DNA of 64,000 nt from Salticus scenicus (taxonomy: Eukaryota; Arthropoda; Arachnida; Araneae; Salticidae), in contig OZ005653.1 in assembly GCA_963930645.1 (NCBI GenBank), positions 116,504,259 to 116,568,258 of the forward strand, read 5' to 3'. Made by a program: the position numbers and the translations under genes. Below the pieces are notes generated by a model that was not told the DNA's origin, made no database searches, and saw only the letters and a program-made list of their open reading frames with translations. Every line of letters starts with the position of its first letter. Within the stretch, counting starts at the first letter, position 1. Below are positions 46,097 through 58,929 of this stretch, in pieces.

Positions 46097-46350
46097 GGTT
46101 ATTTGGTTGGGTTTAACGTCAGACTAGTGCTGCGCTATGGGCAATTGTGACGGTCTGGGAGTCACCCATAAGGATGGTTCGGAGACTGGTCATCTCAATT
46201 TTGATCCTCCACTGAAAGGTTGGATCCCCCCCTTTGATGATCCCTAGAGGTATATTTTAACGGAAACATGGAGATCGTTGCGGCCACGACGGATTTAACG
46301 TGCACAAGCCATCATTAGTGTTAACGACATTTTTTTTTTTGGCTCGAGTT
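46097..46350 (-). mobile_element. SINE with 12-bp target-site duplication
   Basis: Flanked by ATTTTAACGGTT at 46085-46096 and 46351-46362. On the minus strand the body ends in a tail of the acccaaccaaataacc type, like the tail of the 10090-10333 SINE. The segment gggtttaacg..actagtgctgcgc..atgggca..gtctggga is shared with 52965-53055. A poly(A) lies near the minus-strand 5' end. No protein. Confidence 0.75.
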
Positions 46351-46399
46351 ATTTTAACGGTTAACAAAATAACTTATTTTTTCAAAATGTCCATTATAC

Positions 46400-48400
46400 A
46401 CCTCTCTTAGAGTTTTCTTATTCCATTTCACATGTTTAGTATTTTTTTCTTAAAAATAATTAATCTTGTTTTTTTTTTTTTTTTTTTTTAAGAAGCCATT
46501 CCAAAAAATCTTTTCTATTTTACACATTTCTTCTTCTTCTTCTTTTTTTTTTTTTTTTTTAAAGAAAACTTATTGATTATCCCTTGAATGCTCAAAATCT
46601 ATCAGTTATACAAAATATTTTAGGTTTATTCCTAGCATCTTGGGTTTATTCATAGCATCTTGTCCCCTTAGCTGTACAAAATTATTTTTCAAATGACAAA
46701 ATAAAACTGCAAAATGAATCAACGGAATTAATTTTTCTTTCCCAATAAAATACATTTTTTCGGTTAATTTATCAGTAATTTCTGTTTTTCTTTCAGCTAA
46801 ATGTTCACGTCACTTAAATTTTCTTTTTTAGGATTCAAAGCTTTTTCAATAATAATAATAATAATAATAATATTTCGTAAATAAAGTCATCAAAAATTAA
46901 AATTAAATAAGAACTAAACAAATGGAATTGTTTTCAAGGCAAATCTTTCAGATTTTTTTATTCAGTGTTAAAAGATATAGAAAATAATTAGTCAAGAATT
47001 GTTTAACTGCTTTTAAAATGTCAAACTGAAAACAAAGACGCTATATTCCTTTGAAAAATAATTAAAGACAGAAAAACACTTTAAAAATGATTGTTTCTGA
47101 CTTTCGAAAAGTTTTTTTTTTTTTTTTTTTTTTTTTTTAACTTATTTTGTGAATAAAAGATTTAGTCAAAATAACAGTTAAGGAAATAAATGCATTATTA
47201 TTATATTATTATTATTTGTGTGTGTGAGTGTAAGTGTTGCAACAAAATATCCCGTTCACTGATTATTACAACAGTATTTTTTACTACATTAGCCCAGAAT
47301 ACTAGGTGTATTAAGCACCTTTCTTACACACGTTCGTTCAAATATGTGAATCTCTGTTTGTGTTAAGATAGATAAAATCAAGTTAATCATTATTTATAGT
47401 ATTTAATCGATTACAATTCGTATCGATATTGTCAACTTTAAAATATCATTGTTTAGTTAAACTGTAAATTTTAAAATGAATAAAGTTTATTTTTTAAAGT
47501 CATGAAAAAAAAGAATTTAGGTATTAAAACAGTAATCAGAACTAAAACAGTTTATTTGAGTGTTTCACAAAAGTATTAGAACCCACAAATTAATTTCTTA
47601 CTATGCTTATAGTATAAATTTGCGTCTGGCATAAAATGACAGTTAATTTATACCATTGGGAATATTACTGGAATAATATCAGTAGAAATATGTCCCAGCT
47701 ATCTTTTACACATAAAGAATTTCCATAGTACCGTTTAAAAGGATTAATATTTAGCTAATTCTAGTAAATAAATAAAATTTACTGTAGGCGTGTACAAGAA
47801 AAAGAAGAAGGAATAAAAACATTTCCATATACTTTATTTTCCAAAATGTTTTAAGAATGTAATAAGGGAATTGAAGAGAAATAAAAAAATTAATATATAT
47901 AATGACCCTCATCTGTCATGAACGAATCCGGTTAGTGCCGCTTCAAAACAGAAACTTTTGGCAGCCATTTTTTTTTCCGTTTGTTTAATTCAACTTAGGA
48001 AACACACATATAATTTTCATACATGTTTTGTATCGCACATATTCTTATTTATTTCCTATAAAACCTTGAAAAACTATTCAATTGTAATGTTTAAATGTCT
48101 AAATTAAATATAACAGATCACTGGCTATTATAAACATGAACCTATAAATAGAATTATGTAACTTCATGATTATAAACAATGCAATACCAAATAAAAACAA
48201 ACCAAAACTGTTGCCATTCAGAAAATACAAATTCCAAATGGACAACTTTTTAATTCCGAATGAACGACTCTTTGACTGTTTCATTAAAAAAAACGCTTAA
48301 AATATTTCTAAAACATATTAAAACCTTAAAAATCTTAAAATATTTGTAAAAACGCATTAAAGCCTTTAAATATTTTTATCAAACTTCATTGTTTGTTTAC
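46400..48400. other. AT-rich non-coding stretch
   Basis: Holds a (AAT)n run (46852-46871), several long T tracts (46471-46489, 46541-46560, 47110-47138) and an ATT repeat near 47196. No gene or element termini were recognised. Confidence 0.55.
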
Positions 48401-48558
48401 ATTGTAAGGTATGATTGGCGTCGAGTTTAGTACGTAAATGCCGCCAGTTGATTTTAGTTTTGAAATTAGTGTAAAGTGATAGTTGGGATAGAATGTTTGG
48501 TTGGGCAAGCAAAGGTCACGATTGAAATGAGTATTGAAAGTAGAGTAGTCTAAGGTGA

Positions 48559-49994
48559 TAATGTCGAGTCAAGGTAAAATGTTCGGTTGAGAATGAGAAA
48601 GTCCCTAGCTGGATCCTGGATATTTTGGCGATGTTCTGGATGAGATAGCTGGTTGGAGGTATCGAGTAGAGGTGAATTTGGGTTAGCATGGAGTGTCTGT
48701 AGTTATTGGATAGTTAGTTAGAAAATTTGAAAACAGGATCTACGATATTCTTAAAAAACAGTATTTTGGTAAAATGAAGTGAATCGTTTTTTCTTATTAT
48801 GAGGACTTTAAATACGCAAGCGAAGTGATGACGTCACTTTCCGTTCGTGGACACAAGAAAAATATTTCCTATGTTAAACGCCCAATGGATTTTTCGTAAA
48901 AAATTATTAAAAATCGAGATAAATTATTTCCCGATTTTAATTCCCATATTTAGGTTTAGATATGTATTAGTTATCATGTGCATGCGTTAGATTAAGTTGT
49001 TTTTGTTCTAAAATTGATAAAATTTGAATTTTAAATTTCAAATCTCTAGATTAAAAAAAACTTCCATATTCCATTGAAAACATAAACATTTCATTTCAAA
49101 GGATGATATTTACACAATAAACATCCAACTAATATACTAATTAAAAGGAAAATGATAAATATTCTATCATAATTTGAAGTGAAATTTGTTTTCAAATGTC
49201 TAAATAAAATATCTGATATAAGATACTAATATGCTGCGGCGGAATAGATTTGATATCGGCCATCCTTGGCAGAAAAAATATATATATATATATATCGCCA
49301 AATTATCTGGCGAATATAATTTAATTCCTTTCAAAAATCATGGTTATTTTAAAAACTTATATTAAGAGAGTAATGAATAATATGAAACAATATTTCGCAC
49401 AATACATATTACGAAAATATACATCTGGCATGTATATTTTCGTAGTACGTTTTTGATCGCCAAATACAAAAACGCCTAGGACAACAGAGTTTTGAAAATT
49501 AAAATTAAAATTTTGTCAATTTGATAGCAAAATAACTCAATCTAACGCACATGATAACTAATACATATATATACCCAAATATGGGGATTAAAATCGGGAA
49601 ATAATTGTCCTCGATTTTTAATAATTTTTTACAAAAAATCCAATGGGCGAATAACATAGGAAATCATTTTCTTGCATCCACGGACGGTCAGTGGCGTCAC
49701 ACTTCGCTTGCGTATAGAGCACTTAATGGAACACTAGGATGTGTTGTTGCTGTTGTGTTGTCGGGCCTATATTTTTTTTCAACCAGCAGTTTTTTTATTG
49801 TCATTGATATTTATTGATCGGGTAGAATTTTTTTAATTTCAGAACGAAAATTATAAAATATCGAAACACATTTGATTTATAAACAAAAATTGAAAATACA
49901 TTTAAATGATCACGTGGTAACCATCATGATCTAAACATTGTTTTCAAGATTTATCGTTCACATTCCGTCATTTTTGACGGGGTTATATACTAGT
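48559..49994 (+). mobile_element. Non-autonomous Helitron M, copy 1 (interrupted by P1)
   Basis: The 3' end is ccgtcatttttgacgg (a 6-bp-stem hairpin), a short spacer, then CTAG at 49990-49993 followed by T: a canonical Helitron terminus. The inverted copy M2 (61607 to beyond 64000) matches from 48559 (the window edge in M2) to the terminus, apart from insertions. The 5' TC end lies upstream of 48559 and was not located. No Rep/helicase coding; element P1 is nested at 48814-49713. Confidence 0.75.
48814..49713. mobile_element. TIR element P, copy 1 (900 bp)
   Basis: Starts ACGCAAGCGAAGTG and ends CACTTCGCTTGCGT (with small differences), TIRs about 230 bp long. The M2 paralogue shows the empty site as ttaaatagagc, which fits a 2-bp AT target duplication (48812-48813, 49714-49715). 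Inside is a perfect 14-15-bp hairpin tacgaaaatatacat/atgtatattttcgta near 49412-49442. Non-coding. AT dinucleotide duplication is remembered as a trait of ISL2EU-type transposons; assignment is tentative. Confidence 0.8.
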
Positions 49995-50107
49995 AAATAA
50001 ATAAATAAATAAATGTTCAATAGAAAGGAAAAAGTTGAAATTTTTTCTTCTCTTAATTTTTTTAGCAATTTTGCTGTCTTTTTAAATATATTTTTTGCTG
50101 TACATTT

Positions 50108-50150
<43 letters not shown>

Positions 50151-50505
50151 CTAATACAGCATAATCGTAATTAAGTAATGTTCTTTGAACCATTCTTCTT
50201 ATAAACATATTTTACTGTAAAAAACACAAAAGCTGTTTGCACATATTTATACAATTTGTATGATATATACATAATTATTTCCTCTTAATTTATTTAAACA
50301 GTTTTTTTTTCCTTGAACCATATTGTATATAATACATACTATATGCATATTGGATTTTCTTTATTTCATTTCGACATCAAGAAGGAAGTCAGATATAACA
50401 TCTAATGGCATATTCACGTGAGAAAACTTTGAATTTATTTTATTTTTGTATTTATTTTTATTTTTATTTTAATACTATAAGTGAATTTGTGCCTAAAAAT
50501 TCAAA
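49995..50505. other. AT-rich spacer with (TA)n
   Basis: Between Helitron M1 and the Tigger element. Holds taaa repeats (49994-50010) and a ~40-bp (TA)n at 50110-50148. No gene; the 78-codon frame at 50405 overlaps the Tigger left end and is chance. Confidence 0.6.
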
Positions 50506-50769
50506 TACAGTAAGACCCCTTTTAACGCTGTTTCATTTAGCGCTGTTTCGGTTTAGCGCTCTTTTATTTCAACCCGGGGATTCCCCAAAATTGTACGCGT
50601 GCAGCGCTAGGTTTCGAAATAACATATCCGAAACAGTGTAGTTGTGTTTCTTGTTTAGTGCGGTGCTGTGCGGACGCATTTTTATTTTTATACGGACGCA
50701 TTTTTATAAATTCATATAATACTATAACGATTAATACAGTGACAAATATTATGATCTTTAGTTTTTATC

Positions 50770-52607
50770 ATGGGTGATAATAAAAAACAAGAAAAGAAAG
50801 CAACCAGAAAAACCATTTCACTGGAAACTAAAATGCAAGTGCATAGAAGATTAGATTCTGGTGAACGTCAATCTCAAATTAATGCTGCATTGAATTTGGC
50901 AACTTCAACAATAAGGACAATTCTTAAGAATAAAGAAAAAATACTGTCATCGGCAACTGCAACTACGTCAAGCTCTGCAACTAGAATTATCCGTTCTAGA
51001 AATAACATTATAGAGGAAATGGAAAAACGACTGTCTATATGGATTGACGACGAAATTGAACGCAACATGCCATTAAGCCAATCTATCATAATGGAAATAG
51101 CTAGAAGAATTTTTAATTACATTCAGGCTGAGGCAAATGACACAAGTGAAACTTTCGTTGCTAGTCGAGGATGGTTTAATAGATTTAAACATCGAAATAA
51201 TCTTCACAACATAAAGATTACAGGAGAAGCAGCAAGTGGTGATACGAAAGCGGCGGCTGAATTCCCAGCGACATTAAAAACAATAATTGAAAGAGGAAAC
51301 TATCCTCTAGAATTGGTTTTTAATGTTGATGAAACAGGCCTGTTTTGGAAAAGAATGCCAAAACGAACATTTCTATCCCGTGAAGAGAAACGAGCATCAG
51401 GATTTAAAGCTGCAAAAGATCGCTTAACACTTCTACTGGGTGGTAACGCAAGCGGAGATTTCAATTTAAAACCACTACTAGTTTACCACTCCAAAAACCC
51501 AAGAGCGATGAAAGGCATATCTAAATCAACTTTACCTGTAATTTGGGAGTCTAATAAAACATCATGGATAACTATGAAAATTTTCCAGGATTGGTTCACT
51601 GAACATTTCTGCCCGTCTGTTAAACGTTATTGCGAAACTAAAAAACTTGAACAAAGAGCACTACTATTAATTGATAATGCTCCAAGCCACCCAACAAATT
51701 TATCAGACTTACCAACATGCATTCCAGTCTAAGTGGTTTTCTTGCCGCGTAACACAACTGCCTTAATCCAAACAATGGACCAAGGCGTTATATCCAATTT
51801 TAAGGCTTATTACTTGCGGCGAACATTTAAGCAGATGTTTGAAAAAACAGACGGCGAAGAAAAGCAATCAATAAGAGAATTTTGGAAAAACTACAATATC
51901 GTGAATGCTGTAGAAACACAACTGCCTTAATCCAACCAATGGACCAAGGCGTTATATCCAATTTTAAGGCTTATTACTTGCGGCGAACATTTAAGCAGAT
52001 GTTTGAAAAAACAGACGGCGAAGAAAAGCAATCAATAAGAGAATTTTGGAAAAACTACAATATCGTGAATGCTGTAGAAAACATAAACCTTTCTTGGAAT
52101 GAGATAACAGAAAGCTCTTTGAAAGGAGTATGGAAGAAGATTTGGCCATATTTAAGTAAGAGCGAAAACATTGTTCACTCTGTCGATATGGATGAAATAG
52201 TGGAAGAAATAGTGGAATTAGCGAAACAAACCGGTTTAGATGAGGTAAATGTGGAAGACGTCGAAGAAATAGTTCAAGAAACAGCAGCTAGTCTTTCTAA
52301 TGATGAGCTCAAGGAATTAACTGAGCAAGAAGAAAACAAAAATATTGATAGTAGTAGTAGTGATTTCGAAGAAGAGCAAAAAGAACTTTCGATGGCGTTT
52401 GTAAAAAGGAGTTTGACCACTATAACTGAGATTATGGACCAATTTGTTGAAAATGATCCAAATTTTGACAGGAGTTTAAAAGCAAGACTGGGTGTTATAG
52501 ATGCTTTATCCACTTATCAACAACTTCTAATAGAATGCAAAAAGAAAAAGAAAACTACATTAGATGCCTTCTTGACAAAAAGGCAGAAAATTGGAAACAC
52601 AGAATAG
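50770..52607 (+). pseudogene. Tigger/pogo (CENP-B-like) transposase, disrupted
   Basis: The start ATG at 50770 opens MGDNKKQEKKATRKTISLET. Residues ~10-60 form a psq-type helix-turn-helix (SQINAALNLATSTIRTILKN). Residues ~75-140 form a CENP-B/Tc5 HTH ending with SRGWFNRFKHRNN. DDE_1 core: first Asp in FNVDETGLFWKRMP (~51328), second in LLIDNAPSHP (~51673), third in MDQGVI (~51779). The C-terminus is acidic and then basic (KKKKKTTLDAFLTKRQK). Damage: TAA at 51730-51732 between the second and third Asp, and a 164-bp tandem duplication (51751-52078) that shifts the frame. All three catalytic Asp remain and the rest is clean, so inactivation is recent. Confidence 0.93.
51751..52078 (+). repeat. 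164-bp tandem duplication inside the Tigger transposase
   Basis: 51751-51914 and 51915-52078 are identical except about one base (tccaaacaa versus tccaaccaa). The unit begins aacacaactgccttaatcc and covers the third catalytic Asp region. Because 164 is not a multiple of three, the copy changes frame. One copy retains the L-I-Q-P-M-D-Q-G form usual in the family. Confidence 0.97.
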
Positions 52608-52964
52608 ACTGAATGATCTGACTGACTTAGAATTTTATTTGTTTTTATAAGTACGTATATTCGTTTATATTGTTTTTATTTTTGTAAGAAATAAATGTTT
52701 GGTTTCATTTTTATTAAAAAATACTTTATTAAATTTAATACCTAACCAATTTTCTATCCATCTTCCCCTAACCCCATTATTTACATGTTAAAATAGCCTC
52801 ATTTAGCGCTGTTTCGCATTACACTCTACTTTGATGGAACGTATCCCCCGCGTTAAGCGGGGTCTTACTGTATGCTTAAACAACATTTTTTTTCAGTTAT
52901 TTTTTTCTGCTTATTTTTTCTAAAATACTGCAAATTAAACTGTACTCTGTTGCATACATAATAG

Positions 52965-53055
52965 TGGTGTTGGTTGGATGGGTTTTACGTTGCACTAGTG
53001 CTGCGCAATGGGCAGTTGGCCACGGTCTGGGACTCACACCTAGATGTGGTCAAGA
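52965..53055 (-). mobile_element. Truncated SINE copy (same family as 46097-46350)
   Basis: Shares ggttggatgggttttacgtt, actagtgctgcgcaatgggca and acggtctgggactcac with the 46-kb copy, in the same orientation. The remainder of the body is missing, so it is truncated at the minus-strand 5' side. Confidence 0.6.
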
Positions 53056-53277
53056 TAAGTAATTATCTATTGTACCAATAACTATTCTTAAAGATAGCTT
53101 ATTTTATTTGAAAAAGATGAATTAATTCTGAATAACGGTCGAGATCTAACCGATACTATTCGCTGAAAATAAAATAAAATAAAAATAAAAGAGTAAAAGA
53201 ATAAAAATCAAATTAGCAAAAGTCGTTAACTTCGAGATAAAGATAGTATTTCATAATTATAATAGTTTTCACATACA

Positions 53278-53475
53278 AGGTGTTTCAAAAGTTCAGGGCA
53301 AAAGTAAAACGCTGTATCAAAATAACTATGGGTCGAAGAGGCAAGAGGTTTCCAAATTAATATTTACAGCGGTGCGGGATTTTGCATGTGATGGGTGGAA
53401 AAAAAAAATGTTCAATATCTAGTTACTAGGTGGCGCTGTTGAAGATAAAGCCATGTAGGTGACACATGCATATCG
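53278..53475 (+). repeat. Possible mariner-like fragment
   Basis: caaggtgtttcaaaagttca resembles the termini of several mariner-type elements, and tacaagg gives TA just upstream. No opposite TIR and no transposase sequence were found within 1 kb, so this is only suggestive. Confidence 0.25.
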
Positions 53476-53499
53476 CTCATCTAACTAAAAATTAGTGTT

Positions 53500-54710
53500 A
53501 AATAAAAACATATTGAGTACTGTAAAACGTTACTGAATACCGCATGTTCATTTTTTATGTGCAAAATTAACAATAATTCTTGTTGTTATTGTGATTGCAA
53601 AATGCAGGTAGCAGTTAATGACGTTGATATATTTTTTCATGCTTCATTTGGCGTAGTACCGTAACTGCAGTCAGTACTGGAATGTGGTGTTGAATACATT
53701 TATCATTTGCAACTATAAATCATACTGAAATAAAATATCTCATTTCACAATCATTACCTCTTCACTGATTTCATAACATCGAAGAATTATTTACATTTTC
53801 ATTACATTACTAAGTACGCATCTATAGATTCTTTTTTAGAGTGATTTGAAATTAATTTTATATGTGACAGCTTTATTATAAAGAATTATTGGGATTCAAT
53901 TCAGGTGTACATAGGAATACAGGGGGCGCTTCTATTACTAACTTTCTGTGAATTTCCACATAGTTATATCTCAGCATCTGTGTATTAAATTCGAACAAAT
54001 ATGTATATATATAATCTTTATTGTGAGAAGTTATGTCAATTAAACTTTTGTGCATGTTTAGACTTTAATTAAAACTAAAACTAAAAATGAATATAAAATA
54101 AATAAATAAATCTGTATATAAATGTTATTTAACCTGCTGCATTATCTTTATATTTCAGAAAAATCTTTAATTTTTTATCGCATACTTTCCCAATGAGTTA
54201 ATGAAAAGAATTAGCTTTTTCACCCAGTTAGTTGAAATGTTATGGTGAATTCTTCTTCTTTATTTTTTTTTCTTTCTTTCTGTCAAGTTTAATAGTATGA
54301 TCCACATTTTAACAGAGCAAATAAAAAATATAAACAAATAAATTGTACCCAGCTTAAGGAATATATCACTAAACAGCGACAAATTTTTCTTTAATGTTTA
54401 TAGCCTAGTGGATCTGCAGACACGGGGCCTCAACGTCCCATTGCCATTACTTGATACTGAGGAGATCATTTATATATATGTAATACATTATTAATTCGCT
54501 TTTTAACCAAATACGTTTCTGAGAAAGGCTGCCGATGCCTCAAGCCTCATTGTGTTTATATCTCTCTTTCTATATATATATATATATATATATAACCTTA
54601 GGCTAATTAATTGAAATTCATATTTGTACAAAATTTAATGTCAAATGATTTCACTACGTATCGGAATTTCTTAGTGTAGCTCTATAAACTAATTACTCAT
54701 TCTAAATCTA

Positions 54711-54746
<36 letters not shown>

Positions 54747-55703
54747 TTTTTTTTCTTTAAACTTTTGAATAAAATTAGTCTATTTGATTTTGTTGAATGA
54801 AGTATAACCATGTTAAGATGCACATTCTGTCTATAGACAGTAATGGGATGCTTCTTTTTGTGTGTGTGTGTCCCCCTACACACGAGCTACAATTTTTATA
54901 TTCACAAATAAGAGCAACACAGCCATTTCCATGTAATTCAAAAATATTTGTACCATATTTGACATCATATGGATGATTGTATAATTCTATTGGAATCCTT
55001 TTACGTGGTTCTTTAGATAATTTATAAGTCTATGCACAACTTTCTGAGCAGAAGTAAAAGTGTTTTAAGCATTATAAAATATACTTGTTAATTTAATTAT
55101 ATTAAATGCAACGTATAACCTCAATAAATTGTGTTTAAACGAAATTTTGTCCATAGGCCGTAATGATAAGATATACTTTTTTAGGATTCTCTGCATACAA
55201 GTATCCCTGTATATAAATTTTACTAGCGTTCCTGTATAGACATGTATTGATACATTTCTCTGTATACAAACAAGGAATATACAAAACAAAATGAATATAC
55301 AAAATATACTAAACAAATTTTGAATATGTAATTTGTATATACAAAACAAAAAAGCATAGAGCTAATTTATATGGTTCTTAAATATGTGCACGAATTAAAT
55401 CGGTTTATTTTTACAGCAGTTACAGCGGTACAGACAGATACATACACATTCAAAACTAAAAACTTTTTGAGTCTCAATAATAAAGCCTCCACTGTCGTTT
55501 CGGCAAATATTTGGTTATATATTATCAGTTATTGTAAAACATTATCTTTCATGCTTTGTTTATTTATTTATTTTTTAATGGCATCATTAAAAAAAAAAAA
55601 AAAAAAAAAGAAAGAAAGAAAGAAGGTCAAATTAAAAGGAAAATATAAAATAGTCATACAAGTAAAATGATTAATAATAAAACTCTTTTGTTAATAGGAA
55701 TTA

Positions 55704-55774
<71 letters not shown>

Positions 55775-56400
55775 AAATATTAAATATTTTATATTGCATT
55801 TTCAGTTAAAATGCACTTATAATCAAAGTTTTACAAGAATTTAAAAAAATTCTGTTTCTTTTTATTTATGAAAGGAAATTTCATTCTTTGCCTACAACGG
55901 TTGACAACGTTATAAACAGGAAAATTCCTTTTTGCTTCGTAGTACAGGTATATATATGTATACACAGAACGTTTTCTGCATGCAAAGATAAAATGATGCA
56001 AACATGAAAAATCGAAATTTCAAATTTCATTCTGATTTTGACTGATAAATATTTTCTATACAAGACAAGTTTCTAGGGTATATACTTCAGAAATGCAGAA
56101 CTTAAATATTAAATACAGACAGTTATTGAAATTTCCGTAACAGAAATATGAAGAAATTTGTTCACATATTATAAATAAATCGTAAATATCTATAAATGGA
56201 ATATGTTAAATAAGACTATTTTTAAAACTTTCGAAAGTTAAAATATATAAATTCTAATCATAAAAAAATGTTACAAGCTTAAATAAAATAAAATATCATT
56301 TATACATCAATGGTTTATAGAAAAAAAAAATATATATATATTTATTTAATAACGATTAGATACACTTTAATGTAACATATTACCTTCTAAAGATAAAAGT
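53500..56400. other. AT-rich non-coding stretch
   Basis: Nothing recognised apart from microsatellites and poly(A)/poly(T) tracts (54571-54594, 54713-54740, 55588-55608). The 99- and 94-codon frames near 55065-55670 are low-complexity or chance. Confidence 0.55.
55704..55771. repeat. Compound (TA)n(TG)n(AG)n microsatellite
   Basis: TA repeat to about 55726, then tgtgtgtgtgtg, then about 17 AG units to 55771. Three adjacent dinucleotide blocks related by single-base changes suggest stepwise motif conversion. Confidence 0.95.
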
Positions 56401-56419
56401 AATTTGATATTTTCAATGA

Positions 56420-56640
56420 CTCCGAGCGGCTTTGGTGTCCACGACCACCAGACGTAACTCCCTAAGACTTTTTCGTATGGGGTTTGTCAAATCCAAAGTG
56501 TATCGAGTAAAGATTCGCAGCATTGAACAATTAAAATAGCCAATTATGGCTGTAACAAATGAAATTACAGCAAGAACCTTACAGAAGGTGTTCCGGAGAG
56601 TGGTGGAATGGTGGCAATTGTACAGTCGGGGGGAAAAAAA
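56420..56640 (+). pseudogene. Mariner-type transposase C-terminal remnant
   Basis: Plus-strand frames read PPDVTP-stop-DFFVWG, then after a slip GFVKSKVYRVKIRSIEQLK and, past a stop, MAVTNEITARTLQKVFRRVV. This matches the S-P-D-x-T-P-x-D-F-F-x-W-G block holding the third catalytic acid and the helical tail of arthropod mariner-like transposases. Two stops and a frameshift are visible. No TIRs were identified. Confidence 0.65.
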
Positions 56641-56715
56641 CGCAGCACTTGATGTAACTCCGTTGCTAATCAATGAACAAAAATATAACAGGTATCATTC
56701 AACGGGGAATTTTAA
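56611..56715 (+). pseudogene. Coding fragment, repeat of 58930-59031
   Basis: Reads YSRGEKNAALDVTPLLINEQ and then KYNRYHSTGNF before a stop. The minus strand at 58930-59031 encodes a close relative. Third-position differences and conserved residues indicate both derive from a protein-coding mobile sequence. The family is not recognised. Confidence 0.4.
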
Positions 56716-56999
56716 GTAGTTTTAGAAAATGAAGTTAAATTTTGGATTGGGGGTCGTCTACATATTAAAACGCGCACCAACTTTGATTTTTTTTAATGGT
56801 AATGTCCCATTTTTATGTTATATTTGAATTCCTGGGATCGCGACAACGCGAAAAAGTATACTGGTTGTATATTTTACTTATTTTTTCACAGAGTTATAAG
56901 AGTTCAAAGTCTGAAGGTGCTAATGTTAAATTCATATTTCAAACTTTTATTAATATCTTCACAAAAAATAACTGGATCGATATAATTTTTTTTTTGAGA

Positions 57000-58870
57000 T
57001 ACAGTGAAAAAACCCAAACATATTCCATCATTACATTTGATTCTGAAAAATAGTTTGAATTCTGAAAAATATTAATTAATTCATATTCATAAAAATTATG
57101 AATTATGACCTATATTAATTTTTACATAAAATGAATCCTAATGCTGAAAAATATGGGTGTGCAAATTTGCAGCTCATTCCAGTTATTAGTTTTCGAGAGA
57201 TAAATAAATCTTTCTTTTGGAGTGGTTTAGGGGGCCTTCTCTTATAAAGTTTTGCATGAGATAACGAAGCAAATTTTAAAAAGAACAGAGAAAATTGAAC
57301 AAAATATTTTTATTTTTTATTTACGGGTCAAATTATATAACAACAACGTTAAACGCAAAGAAATGAAACAAAAATGATGATTTTTAGACATTAGTGTTAG
57401 TATCAAGAATTCCAGTTTTCTAAAGCCCCGCCTTCCCTCGTTCTTCAAAACAAAACAATACAGAAAAGAAAAGTAAATGCGACTTTGAGTATTCGTGTTA
57501 AACCCCTTATTTTACGTTGACAAAAATATACACAAGTGGTATTTACTTCATCGATTACTGGTGATAAATTTTGAATCCTTTAAACGAGCACTAGAAGAGA
57601 AAAATTAATTAAATAGGCGGGGTTTACTGTTTGAAATAGAAAAATAGGTTGACTGTAAAAACTGTCAATCAGAAAAAACGAATGGAACTGGAATGCAAGC
57701 CAGACTTGTAAAATCGTTTCTTAATTGCCGTCATAATCAAAGGCTTAATCTTTTACTTCATATATTGTTTTATTTTTATTTTTGTAGGGGGAGGTGATTA
57801 TTATTTTAAGGATACTTTAGTCTTTAAAAATTTTAAATATATTTTAACTATATATATTTTTTAAAATATACTTTAACTTTTATAAATACATTTTAAAACT
57901 TTTGCGACCGCAGTATTTTGTCTTTTTCACAGTAATGTCGGCCTACGGGCGTAAGTCTCTCAAAATATTTCAAAACAAATTTTCTGTATTCACAATTATA
58001 TTACAAATGGATATACATTATAATTATATTCTTTCTAATAAATATATTTTTATCCATAGTATGTTTTATTGTAAAAATATGAACACTGGGTACCTACTTA
58101 AGTAATAACTAACACACAAATTACGAAAGAAACGCCCACTGACAGTGTTACAGATTTTCAAATAACGTGAATCTACGTCAGCAGTCGCTAAAGCGTTAAT
58201 TAAGAAATTATATTTTCATAGAAATTATAAAACAAATCGTACAGTTCCAAAGAGTTCAACTGACGCAAAACTAGTAAGTGCGATTAAAATTGTTTAATAT
58301 TTACTTCATGAAACCTTACGATAATTTGTCCGAAATAATTTAGTTTATGCGTTGTTGTATATATATAGCTATATTATTTCAGTTCGTATTGTGTCACACG
58401 TACGAAAGAAAATTTAAGCTTTATTAGTGATCAGTATATCCATGATAGACACTTTTTAACTGAAAAATATTGCATTTTTTAAAGAGTATTGTCTGACCAA
58501 TCATAAGTATGATGATTTAAATATACCTAAAATTATCTAAAAAAGTACTGAAGTATATACATATCCAAAAAACTGAATTGAAATAATTAAGGAGCTGCAA
58601 AGATGTTAACATTTTTATTAATTTTTATAACTATTTTTTTCTTAAAATATTTCCGGTGTGATACAGTAAAATTTTGTCTGAATCGTGTAGGATCTTAATT
58701 TTATTTTTCTACATTTACAGATAACCCCCTAACAGATTTTTTATTATAACTCTATGAATACGAAAGATAAAGTATATATATAGTATACTCTATCTCTCAG
58801 AAATTCAGACTCTCAGAAATTCGAATATGAAGTCAAAATTCAGTGTTACTATTGAAAAAATCAAAGTTGG
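57000..58870. other. AT-rich non-coding stretch
   Basis: No coding sequence or element ends recognised. Frames at 56796-57053 and 57902-58105 have no domain signature. Confidence 0.55.
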
Positions 58871-58929
58871 CGATCATTTCAATATGTAGATAACCCCTAA
58901 TTCATAATTCGACAACATTTTCAGAAAGT

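Larger units (their letters stand above)
50508..52870 (+). mobile_element. Full-length Tigger/pogo transposon
   Basis: Terminal inverted repeats CAGTAAGACCCC(T/G)..TTAACGC at 50508 and, inverted, at 52870, flanked by TA at 50506-50507 and 52871-52872. Length 2363 bp. Both subterminal regions contain atttagcgctgtttcg, in the same orientation at 50533 and 52801. One plus-strand transposase gene with CENP-B-type DNA-binding domains is inside. Confidence 0.93.

Noticed and set aside
50770..52607. Domesticated CENP-B/jerky-like host gene
   Set aside because: TIRs and TA duplication are intact around it and the gene has a stop and a frameshifting duplication, so it is an inactive transposon copy.
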